Below, piece after piece: positions 45,711 to 58,114 of a stretch of 64,000 nucleotides of DNA. This stretch comes from Piliocolobus tephrosceles. Its lineage: Eukaryota > Chordata > Mammalia > Primates > Cercopithecidae. A program made the position numbers and the translations under genes. The notes under the pieces were generated by a model that did no database searches, was not told the DNA's origin, and was given only the letters and a program-made list of their open reading frames with translations. The DNA is taken from positions 89,035,101 through 89,099,100 of the forward strand of contig NC_045441.1 in NCBI RefSeq assembly GCF_002776525.5, read 5' to 3'. Position 1 is the stretch's first letter, and every line of letters starts with the position of its first letter.

Positions 45711-46676
45711 TGTGGGGAAAAGAAAGAGAGATCAGACTGTTACTGTGTCTATATAGAAAGAAGTAGACATAAAAGATTCCATTTTGTTCTGTATTTGAGA
45801 TGCTGTTAATCTGTGACCCTACCCCCAACCCTGTCCTTGCAAGAGACATGTGCTGTGGTGACTCAAGGTTTAACAGATTTTGGGCTGTGCAGGGTGTGCT
45901 TTGTTGAATAAGTGCCTGAAGGCAGTATGCTTGTGAAAAGTCATCACCATTCTCTTAATCTCAAGTACCCAGGGACAGTACACTGCCAAAGGTCGCAGGG
46001 ACCTCTCTGCCTAGGAAAGCTAGGTATTGTCCAGCGTTTCTCCCCATGTGATAGTCTGAAATATGGCCTCGTGGGAAGGGAAAGACCTGATCGTCCCCCA
46101 GCCTGACACCCGTGAATGGTCTGTGCTGAGGAGGACTAGTACAAGAGGAAAGAAGGCCTCTTGGCAGTTGAGATAGAGAAAAGCATCTGTCTCCTGCCCG
46201 CCCCTGGGCAATGGAACATCTTGGTGTAAAACTCGATTGTATATTCTGTTTACTGAGATGGGAGAAAACCGCCTTAGGGCGAAAGGTGGGACTTGCTAGC
46301 GCAATGCTGCTCTCTGTGCACTAAAAAGGTTATGGAGATGTTTGCATATGCATATCGAGGCACAGCACTTTTCCTTAAACTTATTCATGTCACAGAGATC
46401 TTTATTCATATGTCTTACTGCTGGCCTTCTCCCTGTGATGATCCTATTATCCTGCCACTTCCCTTTTTCTAAGATGGTAAAGATAATGATCAATAAATAC
46501 TGAGGAAACTCAGAGACCGGTGCGGGCATGGGTCCTCCGTATTCTGAGTGCCCGGTCCCCTGGGCCCACTTTTTCTTTCTCTATACTTTGTCTCTGTGTC
46601 TCATGTCTTTTCTCAAGTCTCTTGTTCCACCTAACGAGAAACGCCCACAGTTGTGGAGGGGCAGGCCACCCCTTCA
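45711..46676 (+). mobile_element. LTR5-like (HML-2/ERVK) solo LTR, copy B
   Basis: It has the same TGTGGGGAAAAG start and CCACCCCTTCA end as copy A and is flanked by the perfect 6-bp duplication TGGACC (45705-45710 and 46677-46682). It keeps the ctgccacttccctttttcta stretch near 46452 that copy A lacks. An aataaa signal lies near 46493. No internal region is present. Because the flanking duplications differ, copies A and B are independent insertions, not the two ends of one provirus. Confidence 0.92.
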
Positions 46677-46682
46677 TGGACC

Positions 46683-47966
46683 CATACTTAAAAAAAATCA
46701 TTTAGTTACTCACACATTTTAAAGTTGAAATATAAAATTTTTTATCATATGTTTAAATAGTTGCAAAGGTTGTAACTTCTAGCATACTATAAATATATGC
46801 ACTTCAAAAATAATTACAGTGTATATTATCCTTTTAGCTATATCCAGTAGAATTTAAAACCTACAATGTTATATGGACAAGGTCTTTACATCAGAAATTT
46901 TACAGAATTCGTTTTTCCAACTCGAACTTGTATATATATTCCTTTCCCTTTCCCAGAAATGTCCTCTAATATTATATGAACTTATGTCTCTAAAATATTT
47001 TGTTGATAATTCTAACACAGTATTCTGTAACAAAACACATATATATAATTACAATGCTTTTCTTTAATTCTAAGATGCTAATTGTTAACATATATTATCT
47101 AAATTAATTTATTGTTATATCTATTTTTAGTACAGAATGAAAGAATTGATAACTTGACAATTTTTAAATGTGAAAAGTACCTTTTTTGGAACTATGTCAC
47201 TTAAAGCAATAAGTTGAAAGAAATATTTATGATGCCTAGATTATAGCATTAGTTTAATTTTCCCTTTTTATGGTATACCAGGGTTTTTGGTTTCAGGTCA
47301 ATAGACAATAGTAAGATTTAGAGTGGGCAAAAAGTAGACCATTATTTCATAAAAGATATAAAGCCATGCCATTCTTTCATAAGGGCAATTGTGAAAGGGC
47401 TTCTAGAAAAAAAGAAATCTTCAAAGCAGATCTCATTCTCAAAGTTAGTTTTAAGAAACTGGGTGAAGGTACCAGGAGGAGTGAATTAGAAAGATAGAAC
47501 TTGGTAGTCAGAGTGTGGGAAGCTTGAAGTCGAGATTATGGAGGTGGCACAAAAATTGTAACAAAGTCTAGAGCGTGATTATGTAAATGGTAGGTAGAAG
47601 TGAATTGAAAATAACTTCGTCGTCTTTGAGATCAAGGGACTGGATGTTCTACATGTGTATTGAAAGTAGGCAGCTTTATTATAGATACAGTGGTGGATAA
47701 AAAGACATGAAATGTGGTATAATCTAGTGTTAGTATGATCAAAATAACTTTTTTGTTGTCATTCTCCTGTTTGGTTTTGTTTTTCTAAGATAGGAGTGAG
47801 GAATAATTATCAGGAAGTAGCAATGAAGAGCAAGAATAAAATCCCCTTATTAGACTTAATGTTACTGGGTATAAAACAAACAAATAATAATAAACAAGAC
47901 AACAACCAGATGAGAAGAATGCTGAGAAAACATTCATTTACTGACTAGGAAATCCCACAGTGTTCT
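46683..47966. other. Single-copy DNA, nothing certain
   Basis: The 47350-47750 part has a weak ancient-LINE look (purine-rich, ggaggtggcacaaaaattg, agatcaagggactggatg); I cannot support a family. Confidence 0.4.
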
Positions 47967-48135
47967 TCGATATGGACTCTTGGCATTTTAGGCAGAACAA
48001 ATCTATAGGAACATTGAAGCATCAAGGCCATTTAGCATTCCTGACTCCTCTCTACTAAATGCTGGGAGAACTGTTGACCACGTGGCAGATATTCCTCCAA
48101 ATATTTCTAACCCCATGCATTGGGAATCTCTCAGA
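47967..48135 (-). mobile_element. MER5A-like hAT-Charlie element
   Basis: catttagcattcctgactcc, tactaaatgctgggagaact and cctccaaatatttctaaccc follow the reverse of MER5A. Confidence 0.7.
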
Positions 48136-51023
48136 GCCAAAGGGATCCCTGAATTAGAAGTTGTTGACCATTTAGGGGATTTTGTATATTATGACAGACT
48201 GTAATTTCAGATGGACTAACAAAAGGTTTGAGAAATTCTGGCTTTGGCAGTCTACTAGAGGCAATACAGAGATACATAGAGAGGAGAGCTGGGGCAATGA
48301 GGACTGGGAGGCTTGACTTTCTGGTACTGATTGCCCTAAATAAGGATGTGGGGGCTAGATGGAATTTTGTTGATGAGCTCTTAGAAAGTGGTGAGTGGTA
48401 GGTTCTAATTGAAGCTTCCTTGTGGAATTCTTAGGAAGTTTCTAGTGGTGAGGCAGATAGCACATGCCTCAGGGAGTTTCACTGGGAACATTTAGCAATT
48501 GGTGGATCCTTACTCTAGAAGTAGGCAAGATGCAGCCAGCAAAGGGACAGCCTAACTGATGGAAACATAGTGAAAAAACATGTATTAGCAAGACTAACCA
48601 GATGTTTATTATTTCAAAAGAAATACATCTTAACTTACATTGTTTTATGAGCCCTCTTTCACAATTTCATGATTTCATACTTCAAATCCAGTTTGGAGCA
48701 TTAATCATATGACCCAGGGTAATAATTCCTGTTGGACAGCTGTACTTCTGCTATGCTGTTTTGGGCTGTTTTAACTTACCATGTCAAACCCTTCTGCAAA
48801 CTGCTACCAAGTCAGGATATCCTGATTGCAACTTGTTAGAAATCAAAATTCCAGTACTTCATATATGAGGTGAATGTTTTGCCTAAATATGATTCATTTC
48901 ATATGCTTCTGAATTTTAATTAAATTTAAATTTAAATAACTTAAACCTAATTGACTGTAAGATTTTAAATTAAATTTAAATTCCCAACTTAGCTGTTTTT
49001 TATTTCAATTTAGAATTTTAATTTATCTCAAATATAAACTAATTTAAATTGATTTAAAAAACTCAGATATCTGTTGGATCCAATTTGGATTGGCCTGCTT
49101 CCATTTAAAGCCATAGGACCAGATGAATCACTAAAGAAGATGATACAAAAGGGAAAAAAAGAATTTAAGGAGAGAAAACTGGGATGTCCCACCATTCACA
49201 GATCTGGTAGAAAAGATAAGAGTTATAAACTACCTCAAAAGGAAACTTGTGGGGTTGCTTGAAATCTGGAAGCTGAAAGAAGGATGTTTTAAGCAGTTAG
49301 TAGTTTATTTCTTTAGCTGGAGGAGGTCTGTGGGCCAGAGAAAAGTCAGGGTCTTTCTCAAAGACAGATTTACGAAGTCCTCCATGTCCTGTGACAGTTT
49401 GGCAAAAGGATCCTAAAATGGCTGCGTTCTCCTAGTTCGCAAGTCTTAAAGCAGCCTGGGACACCTGATAAATTAATTGTCACCTGATTAACTAATGCAT
49501 GATAATTGAATTAATTATTATCACCTGATAAATTATTATATGATATATAAATTATATTCAGATTATTATATAAATTATTGAGTTATTAAAACCTTTCAAA
49601 GGTTGTCTCTTTCCTTGGAGTCTGGGTTTAATTGATGTGAGCATGTAGGGATTAAAGACAGATTTAGACACAAATTAGACTCGTTGGCAGACAGAAGCAA
49701 GGAACACCTGGATACTAAAAGGTAATTGTTGTCATGCACGCATGTCCATATAAATTTTTCATCCAGTCATCTGGAGGGTTTTACAAGCTTGGTATATTTG
49801 GTGTCTTATATCCTGTAGGTCCAAGATGTTTTGTTAATTACTTTTTTTCTTAGAATGGCTGATACTTGAGTGGCTATCTGTAGAATAATGTTCATGAAAT
49901 TTCTATTATTTAAAATTTTTAGTAATAGTTTTCCACAAAACATCCACATACTTTCAGACTCATTTATTTCAAAGTTGCTGCTCATTAATAGATTAACATA
50001 TAATTTTCTAATTTGAACATAGTAATTATTGCAATTTGTGGCATCTCAGATTATTATTATTATACTTATGACTTTTAGTCTGTCACAGATGCTTTGACTA
50101 ATTTATTACTATTTCAGTAATAATTAATTACTATTAGCTTTGTCGTATCCTAAAGCAATATTATTTACTTTTATGTAACACCTGCTCCCTCAAAAATGCA
50201 TAAAATTAGATGACAGGAATATATGTGAGTGATATTTAATTTAATTCTCTTCGTGAATAAAAAGAAAAATTCCTCTAGGCATAAGGAAGAGCTAAAGAAA
50301 TGTTATATTAAAAATGTTAAACTCTATATATTGTATCTATATTTGACATCCAAACAATTACTTTATTTGACAAGAACACATCCCACAAGACACTTTGGAT
50401 CCGAACAGCTACTACCCCTTCCTAGTATTAACATACTTACTATTTCTGTTGGTAGGAATGTTAAAACAGGCATAATGTTCAAAAATCTGTTATGTCTGTG
50501 AATAATTCTATATTCATTTGCCTGTAGGTTAAACTCATAGAAACTTCCTGTTAAACTAATTCTTCTCCACAGGAGAATAAATCAATATAGAGATGCATAT
50601 CATTAGGAAAGTAGCTTTCTGGTACATATGTATTCGTTTAAAATGGTACTTGGTAGATTTCAATAGTTATTTACATACTTGCTCTGCTTGATATAGAGGA
50701 AAATATTGCCCTCCTCTTAGATTTTGTATTACAGCATTTACTTTGTTCTGTGATTTCAACCTATCAGAGTAGACTAATTAAAATTATTTTATTTTATTAT
50801 ATATTTTATTACTTTCCCTCCTTCCCTCCAGTGGACTTACCACAGATCGAGAGAAAAGAGCAGCCTGCCAAGGTGCAAGCAAGAAGGATTTGTATGATTA
50901 TATAAAATTAGTAATAAAACCAACTGAAACACAGTTATTTTATTATAATGCATCAGCAATTCTAAAAATTGATAAATTCTTAAAAAAAAATTCTACTTTC
51001 TACTCTGATAAAAACTTTTATTG
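48136..51023. other. Single-copy AT-rich DNA, no gene seen
   Basis: Includes a taaattaaatttaaatt-rich tract (48910-49060) and a cluster of cacctgat-aaatta repeats (49462-49545). Nothing coding is recognised. Confidence 0.5.
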
Positions 51024-51039
51024 TATTGATGTAAGTTCT

Positions 51040-51380
51040 TTGTTTTTTTTTTTGTTTGTTTGTTTGTTTTTTTTTTTTTGAGAAGGAGTTTCGCTCTTGT
51101 GCCCAGGCTGGTGTGCAATGGTATGATCTCGGCTCACTGCAACCTCCCCTACACCCCAGCCACATCAAGCTCAAACCATTCTCCTGTCTCAGCTTCCTGA
51201 GTAGCTGAGATTACAGGCACATGTCACCATGCCCAGCTGATTTTTTTTTTTTGTATTTTTAGTAGAGACAAGGTTTCATCATATTGGTCTGGCTGGTCTC
51301 AAACTCCTGACCTCAGGTGATCTGCCTGCATCAGCCTCCCAAAGTGCTGGGAGTACAGGTGTGAGTCACCGCGACTGGCC
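51040..51380 (-). mobile_element. Alu SINE (AluS-like)
   Basis: A full Alu on the reverse strand with a long T/G-rich tail (51040-51080). The flanking duplication is tattgat-g/c-taagttct, 16 bp with one mismatch (51024-51039 and 51381-51396). Confidence 0.9.
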
Positions 51381-51396
51381 TATTGATCTAAGTTCT

Positions 51397-53749
51397 AAAC
51401 AATGGTGTGTTCTGCTCGGTTTTAATACTGTAAATGTATACTTCAAATCAGCACAGTTTTATTACTTATCTTTTAAAAACATTTTATTTTATATGGGAGC
51501 TAACTTGGAGAACTCCCTATTGTACATATGCGAACTCAACTATATGTCCTCATTGGAGACTAAATTTATAATGGTTGATTATTATTCAAGGTTACTTTTG
51601 TTATAATACCAGTCTCCACCTCTAGTTGACATTAAATAGTTCTGTGTTTAAACACTAGACTCAAAATAAATGACTGCAGAGTTATTGTAAAGATGAAGAA
51701 AAGACCTTGAGTTATTTCAATTCTATCATTCTACATAACCACCTGGAGTTATTTTTTGTATATAATTTAAAAAGTAAAACAGAGTACAAAATGCAAATTT
51801 TAATATTTTTCTTTGGAAAGTGCAAATGTTAGTACAGCAATGAAATATTTTATGGAATTTGAATAATATCTTTTACATTGAAATTTAATTTAAAAATTGT
51901 TTTTCTTATTTGTTATTAAGCTGTAATGTTATCATATATCATGGAAATAGACCAATATACAGGGATGTTTTTCTCACTTTATATAAATGTATTAGTGTAA
52001 TCAAGACATAATAATCATATAATTTATTTTTTGACTGTGAATTTTTTGTGTATTCATTTTAATTATAATTTAATTATAATTATAATTAAAATAGGTATAA
52101 ATATCTATTTATGGAGGGAGGGAGGGAAAGATAAAGGAAATAATCTTAATTATATATAGCATATATATTTCAATAAAAGAATTGTAATTGCCTTGTTTTC
52201 TAGACATTATGAATTTATTTTTAGTTTGCACATACAGCACTGATATTTTATTAATTTTATTTCGTGATTGATACTGAAGAGAATTTGTCATGAGCAGGTT
52301 AAAAATTATCTGTTCCATCTATCAGTGTCATATACACTAGTAACACCATTCTATTCCTCCATGTCTTCCATCCTCCTTCTTTTCTCAAATATATTCTTTG
52401 TAACCAGTGTGTACTAGACACCAAAAAGGTTAAACATCATATAAAATACACATGTCTACTTTAGATTATTCATAATAAATAGAATCATTTTCAGATATAC
52501 TAAGGTGAAAATAATGCTAATTTGTAAGAATAAAATTACAATTAATTAATAAAAATAACTCTATAGAAATACGGTTGAAGTAACTTGGCAAAATACAGCA
52601 ACTGTAATAATTTATTGGTACTTGCCAATACTCATCCGTATTCACTTATCAGGCTTATAACTCAGGTGACTATATGTTCCAATTTGCATTGAACTGTTCA
52701 GGTTTGCTTGGGATAGTCCCAATTTATGTCTGTCATTTTGATATAATTATTAGTAGTGTTTACTTTCACTTTCAAAAGTGTTCTAAATTAGGCAATGAAA
52801 TAATAAATGGCCTCATGAGGTCAATCCTTAATATTTGTGGGTCTAAAAGAAGAATGAACATAAAGGTCCATATGCCATATATAAAATATTTTGAGGTTAT
52901 AAATCAGTCACCTATTAAGCTGTATTATTTTTCCTGGGTATATGCACATTAACAATAAAATCTAAAAATATATTTAAACCTATTATTTAAAAAAATGCAA
53001 TTGAAAGTCAGCAAAATATTCGTAACAACTGAATTTGATTAGTATTATTGCACATGTCTAGTTGTTCTGTTTATGGCACAAATATGATACTTTGATAAGT
53101 GATAACATACAAAATACATAATTCATAGATTATTTTATATTTACCCCACAAAATGTGTGCTCTTTGAGAAAACTCACTGTTGTAATACCTTTTAACATAA
53201 CTTGTGTTCTATTGACAATACGATAAAGTTCAACGTTTTTCAAGTCACAAAATGTTTCTTAAATAGTTTTTATTAGCTTCATGCTGTAAATCATTGCAAA
53301 TAAAAACCATTAAAATTCTTATGTAGCATTTTAGTTTGTACCTAGATTTTACTACTCACGTTTAAGCATCTTAGTGTAATAAATTTTGTTATTGTAAAAA
53401 CATTACAAAATATTTCATGTATCTTACAAGTTAGCACTTATTAATATAATTCAAATAGTACTATAAAATAAGAATCACTCTTCATGTGTATTACATTCAG
53501 AAGTATATTTTTAAAACTCTGAGTGCCATATGAATTTTTAATAATGTGGAATGTTCCTCAGCTGCCAATTGCAACTGCTGTAAATATAAACTTATTGGAC
53601 AATAAATGCAAACTTTAAGATAAGCAAAAATATTATTATCACACTCAGCATTACTGGGAAATATTACTTTGCTATTCAAGAATATTTTATATTCATTCTT
53701 TCAAAAGAAAATTATTTCCCAGTTAATTATGTATTATCCTTCCATTGCT
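51397..53749. other. AT-rich single-copy DNA with a possible DNA transposon at 52663-52803
   Basis: The 52663-52803 part (ggtgactatatgttcc, gcttgggatagtcccaattt, ttactttcactttcaaaagt) resembles a short mammalian MER-type DNA transposon; the right end is unclear. A 15-bp inverted repeat lies at 52056-52092. No gene is seen. Confidence 0.45.
52056..52092. repeat. AT-only inverted repeat (15-bp arms)
   Basis: attttaattataatt at 52056-52070 pairs with 52078-52092, with a 7-base loop. Confidence 0.9.
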
Positions 53750-54097
53750 TCTGCCTGCAGTCCCGATAGCCCTTGCACCCTAGGCAATGTCTGTTTCTGG
53801 TACTGGTTGCAATAAACATCCCACATGATCTAGTCCTTGCCTACTTCTCCAGTTGTCTTCCAGTCCTTTGCTAGCCATCTTCTCATGTGTTCAACTTACC
53901 ATGATTATTCCATTATCCAGGACTGCAAATCTGGTCTTTCTGTTTTCTGGAAGGCAATTTCTGTGGGTCTTGTGTAGCTTCCTTTCTTGTTCATCAGGTC
54001 TTAGCTCAAATGCCACCTCCACTTGGGAATCTTCTTGCCTTCCTGTTGTTCTTTTCTTTGAATATAGCACTCTATCGCATTGTCTTATTTTAGTTAT

Positions 54098-55029
54098 TGC
54101 TATGGTCTGAATGTTTGTGTTCCCCCAAAACTTCCGTGTTGAATCCCAATTACCAAGATGTTGGTATTCTAAGGTGGGACTTTTGGGAGACAATTAGGTC
54201 ATGAGGTCTCCAGAATATGGATAGTGCCTTTATAAAAGAGGCTACAGAAAGCCGCTTTGCCCCTTTACCATGGAGAACAGAACCACAGCAAGAAGGCACT
54301 GCCTATAAGGAATCGGCCTGTGCTGGTTAATATTAGGTGTCAGCTTGATTGGATTAAAGTATGTCTACATAGCTGGTAAAGTATTGTTTCTGGGTGTGTC
54401 TGTGAGGGTGTTGCCAGAGGGGATTAACATTTGAGTTAGTGGACTGAGAAAGAAAGACCCATCCTCGGTGTGGGTGGGCACTATTCAATCGGCTGCCACC
54501 ATGGCTAGAACAAAGCAGGTGGAAGAAGGTGGGATAAGTTGGCTTGCCGAGTCTTCCAGCTTTCAATTCTCTCCCATGCTGCATGCTTCCGACCATTCCT
54601 CCTGCCTTCGGACATCAGACTCCAGGTTCTTTGGCCTTTGGATTCATGGACTTATACCAGTTTTGCTGGGGGCTCTCGGGCCTTTGGCCACAGTCTGAGG
54701 GCTTCACTGTCGGCTTCACTACTGAGGTTTTGGGACTCACAGCCACTACTGGCTTCCCTGCTCTTCAGCTTGTGGATGACCTATCGTGGGACTTTGCCTT
54801 GTGATCGTGTGAGCCAATTCTTCTTAATAAACTCCCTTTCATACATACATATGCCCTATTAATTCTGTCCCTCTGGAGAAGCGTGACAAATACACAGCCC
54901 TCACGAGTAGCTGCTGGTGCCCTGATCTTGGACTTCCCAGCTTCTAGAACTGTGAGAAATAGATATATTTTGTTTACAACTTACCCAGTCTGAAGTATTT
55001 TGTTCTAGCAGCCTGAACAGATTATGACA
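54098..55029 (+). mobile_element. MaLR (MST/MLT1-type) solo LTR, itself interrupted
   Basis: It starts tgctatggtctgaatgtttg and ends cctgaacagattatgaca. A perfect 5-bp duplication GTTAT flanks it (54093-54097 and 55030-55034). Its two parts, 54098-54318 and 54900-55029, are joined by the inner LTR. The second part has the gatcttggacttcccagctt block of MaLR LTRs. Confidence 0.9.
54319..54894 (+). mobile_element. ERV LTR nested inside the MaLR LTR
   Basis: It starts tgtgctggttaatattaggt, contains tctgggtgtgtctgtgaggg, gtgagccaattcttcttaat and cctctggagaagcgtgac, and ends aatacA. Flanks cggcc (54314-54318) and cagcc (54895-54899) make a 5-bp duplication with one mismatch, as in class III ERVs. 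The family name is not certain. Its open frames are fortuitous. Confidence 0.8.
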
Positions 55030-55190
55030 GTTATTTACATCTTTTGTTTCTATATAGTATTCATTTATTATTGTTATTTGTGTAATCCTTATTTACCCAT
55101 GAGAATCTGAGGTTTGAGTGTACTTTGGTATCTCTGCTGAAACTAGAACATGTATTAGGTGCTCAGTAAACATTTATTATGGAATAGCAC

Positions 55191-56880
55191 CCTGTTGTCT
55201 CAATTTTCTTTATTTTTGTCTTGGGTTATTATTTAATGAGGATGAAAGAATAATTAAATGCTTACTGCACTTATTACAGGTTGTCATATTAATTGGGATT
55301 CTACTTTAAGTAAAGAAAATGCACTGTAATTACAACAAAAATCTATGAAATTCTATTCAGTGAATGAAATAGAATTGGCTCAGAAAAGGTTGTAAAGAGA
55401 AAGTATCAGAGAAACACAAATCCACTACTTCACCCTATTTGCATACTATACCTCCAAGTTCCTGAAGAGTCTCAACAAAGTTCCAATTCTATGACGTAAT
55501 ATAGGGAAGTAACTGTGATTTAATTCATAGACTTAAGTATGTTTTGTTGTAGACGAGTCTGAGAAATAGTTGGAGACTTCTCTACACTTGAAAAACTAAG
55601 GCAGGCTTTATATTCTGACACTGTCATCACTAGAAATGAATAAAAAAGAGGCCCTAACCATTAGAAATAAGTACCTTTGAGACTTTTTATAAAGTGAACT
55701 TCATTTATAACCTTTACAAGCAGAGACTATGGAGACAGACATCTTTGGTCAAAATAGCATTTCTATCACATAGCTATGGCAGGTTACTTAGCTTCTCATC
55801 AAGAAAAAAAGTGGTGCATGAGTATTAAATGGATTAATACATGTAAAGTATTTAGAACACCATAAATGTTTATTAGTAGTTTAATAACACATAATTAATA
55901 TATTTATCTTTTATATGTTTTTGATTATTTTAACCTTGTGAAGTATGACTAAGGGTGGTGTTATTATTCTAATTTTCTAAAATGAAATTTTGAATCTTAG
56001 AAAAGCAAATGATTTTTTTCAGGTCAGGATAATGGAGTTAGAAAAAATATGTTCACTCTTTTACATCGTTTGCTACAATTGATGCATTGAGAGGGTTGAT
56101 TCTAACATTAAGAAACATTTTACTTAGTTCTTCTTTTCCAGAACCATTTATGTAACCTGTAATTGCCAGTATTTTTGTGTCACAATCTTGTGACTCATGA
56201 ATGATGTGGACAAGAGCTCTGATTAAAAGGAGTTGTTATGTAACATGGGAGTTGTTGAAATTATAATGTTCCTAGGAGAATATCATCAATGGCTCCACAA
56301 GAACAGGGGCAAGGTCAAGGGAACATAATGTGTTTAAAGCACATACCCAAGGCCTTATTACAGGTACAAAACGACTAACCATTTTTTTCTTCCGAGTAAT
56401 TGCTGCCTTCTTCCAATGATACCCTGTTTCTTTATATTCTCCCACCTCATAAACATAAATTTCTAAGATACCAAATTTCCCCCAATTCTTAACAAAATAC
56501 AATTTTAAATCAGCCCTCACTTTCCTTCTCTCACCTTAAAATTACCCAGCACAAGCCAAAACCTTGTAAGAAACACCCTAAAATTCAATTCCTATATGTG
56601 TTGTCTCATGCTGCAGTCAATCAAAACTCTGTTTGTAAAAGATATATTTCCTGTGAGCTGTGATCAGCGGGCTTTAAATTGTCCTTTAGCTCAAATAATA
56701 TAGAAAGTGATAAAGCAGATTTGCACACTGTGGGCACAGCTTCATTTCATCTCTCCCTGTATTTGTACTACTACATTGTAGTCTAATGGACCAGAGCTAA
56801 TCATTAATTAACTTATGAGCAAGAAAGTTAGGAAAGATGGTATTTTATTTGAACTAATATGATTTTAATAGACCAATAGT
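55191..56880. other. Single-copy DNA with MIR remnants
   Basis: MIR (+) at about 55715-55885 (gcaggttacttagcttctca, then ttaatacatgtaaagtattt) and a weaker MIR (-) at about 55925-56045. The rest is unrecognised. Confidence 0.6.
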
Positions 56881-56895
56881 TTGTCTTAAAAAGTG

Positions 56896-57163
56896 TAATC
56901 CCAGCACTTGGTGAGGCCAAGGCAGGCAGATCATGAGGTCAGGGGTTCGAGACCAGGCCAGCAAACATGGTGAAACCCTATCTCTACTAAAGATACAAAA
57001 CATTAGCCAGGCATGGTGGCATGTGCCGGTAATCCCAGCTACTCAGGAGGCTGAGACAGGAGAATCCCTTGAACCCAGGAGGCAGAGGTTGCAGTGAGCC
57101 AAGATCACGCCATTGTACTCCAGCCAGGGCCACAGGGCGAGACTCCATCTCAAAAAAAAAAAA
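56896..57163 (+). mobile_element. Alu SINE lacking its first ~25 bases (AluY-like)
   Basis: The copy begins at gtgtaatcccagcacttgg, without the ggccgggcgcggtggctc start, so the pol III A box is gone. It has the AluY-type gatcatgaggtcag and a tail of 12 A. No clear target duplication is seen. Confidence 0.88.
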
Positions 57164-57235
57164 GTATATTCTGTTAAATGTCTTAGATTGATACTTTACT
57201 CTGATTGCTCTGTTTAATAGCCTATGTCAACTATG

Positions 57236-58075
57236 AGATTAAAATACACACACGTAATGGAGCACTATTCAGCCATTAAAAGAAAATGAGATCTGGCCTG
57301 TAATCCTAGCACTTTGGGAGGCGAGGCGGGCAGGTCACCTGAAGTCAGGAGTTCGAGACCAGCCTGGCCAATGTGATGAAACCCCCTTCTCTATGAAAAA
57401 TACAAAAATTAGCTGGGCGTGGTGGTGGGCACCTGTAATCCCAGCTACTCGGGAGGCTTAGGCAGGAGGATTGCTTGAACCCAAGAGGCGGAGGTTGCAG
57501 TGAATGGAGTTTGCACCACTGCACTCCAGCCTGGGTGACAGAGCTATCTCAATAAATAAATAAATAAATAAGTAAATAAATAAATAAATAATGAGATCTT
57601 GTCATTTGCAACAACCGGGATGTAACTGGAGCTCATTACGTTAAACAAAATAAACCAGGCCCGGAAAGACAAAGTTCACATGTTCTCATTTATTTGTGAG
57701 AGCTAAAAACTGAAACAATTAAACTCATTAGAGATACCGAGTGGAATGATGGTTACCAGAGGCTGGGAAGAGTAGTGCGTGGAGGCAGGGAGTGGGTATG
57801 TTTAATGGTTACAGAAAAAAGTAGGTAGAATGAATACGACTTATTATTTGATAACAGGGTGATTATAGTCAACAATAATTTATTATACATTTAAAAATAA
57901 CTAAAAGAGTATAATTGCATCGTTGGTAACACAAAAGAGAAATGCTTGAGGTGATGGATACCCCATTTACCCTGATGTGATTATTACACATGGCATACCT
58001 GCATCAAAATGTTCCATATACCACCTAAATATATACACCTACTCTGTACCCCAAAATTAAAAAATGTAATAAAAC
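57236..58075 (+). mobile_element. L1 3' end (L1PB/L1MA grade), interrupted by Alu
   Basis: atggagcactattcagccat, caccgggatgtaactggagc-like and gttctcatttatttgtgaga, ggttaccagaggctgggaag, gggtgattatagtcaacaat and ataaatatacacctactctg-type blocks match L1 ORF2 end and 3' UTR. The Alu at 57295-57589 splits it. Confidence 0.8.
57295..57589 (+). mobile_element. Alu SINE with 5' deletion and (AAAT)n tail
   Basis: After ggc the sequence goes directly to ctgtaatcctagcacttt, so about 20 bases including the A box are missing. The tail is an aaat-type repeat. The perfect 10-bp duplication aatgagatct at 57285-57294 and 57590-57599 shows normal retrotransposition. Confidence 0.92.
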
Positions 58076-58114
58076 AATTTTAAAAATTAAAAAACACTTA
58101 ACAGTTCTTCAAAT

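Larger units (their letters stand above)
53750..55190 (+). mobile_element. L2 LINE 3' end, interrupted by an LTR
   Basis: 53750-54092 (catcaggtcttagctcaaat, then gccacctccacttgggaatc) and 55035-55190 (ttatttgtgtaatccttatt, then aggtgctcagtaaacattta) are successive parts of the L2 3' region. The LTR at 54098-55029 separates them. Confidence 0.8.

Noticed and set aside
23247..46676. Idea that the two LTR5-like LTRs are the two ends of one provirus
   Set aside because: Each has its own perfect 6-bp duplication (ATAGAT and TGGACC), and the 21.5 kb between them contains no HML-2 genes.
54354..54862. Several open frames of 76-107 codons
   Set aside because: They overlap each other in different frames within the nested LTR and its GC-richer part; they are repeat-derived and not genes.
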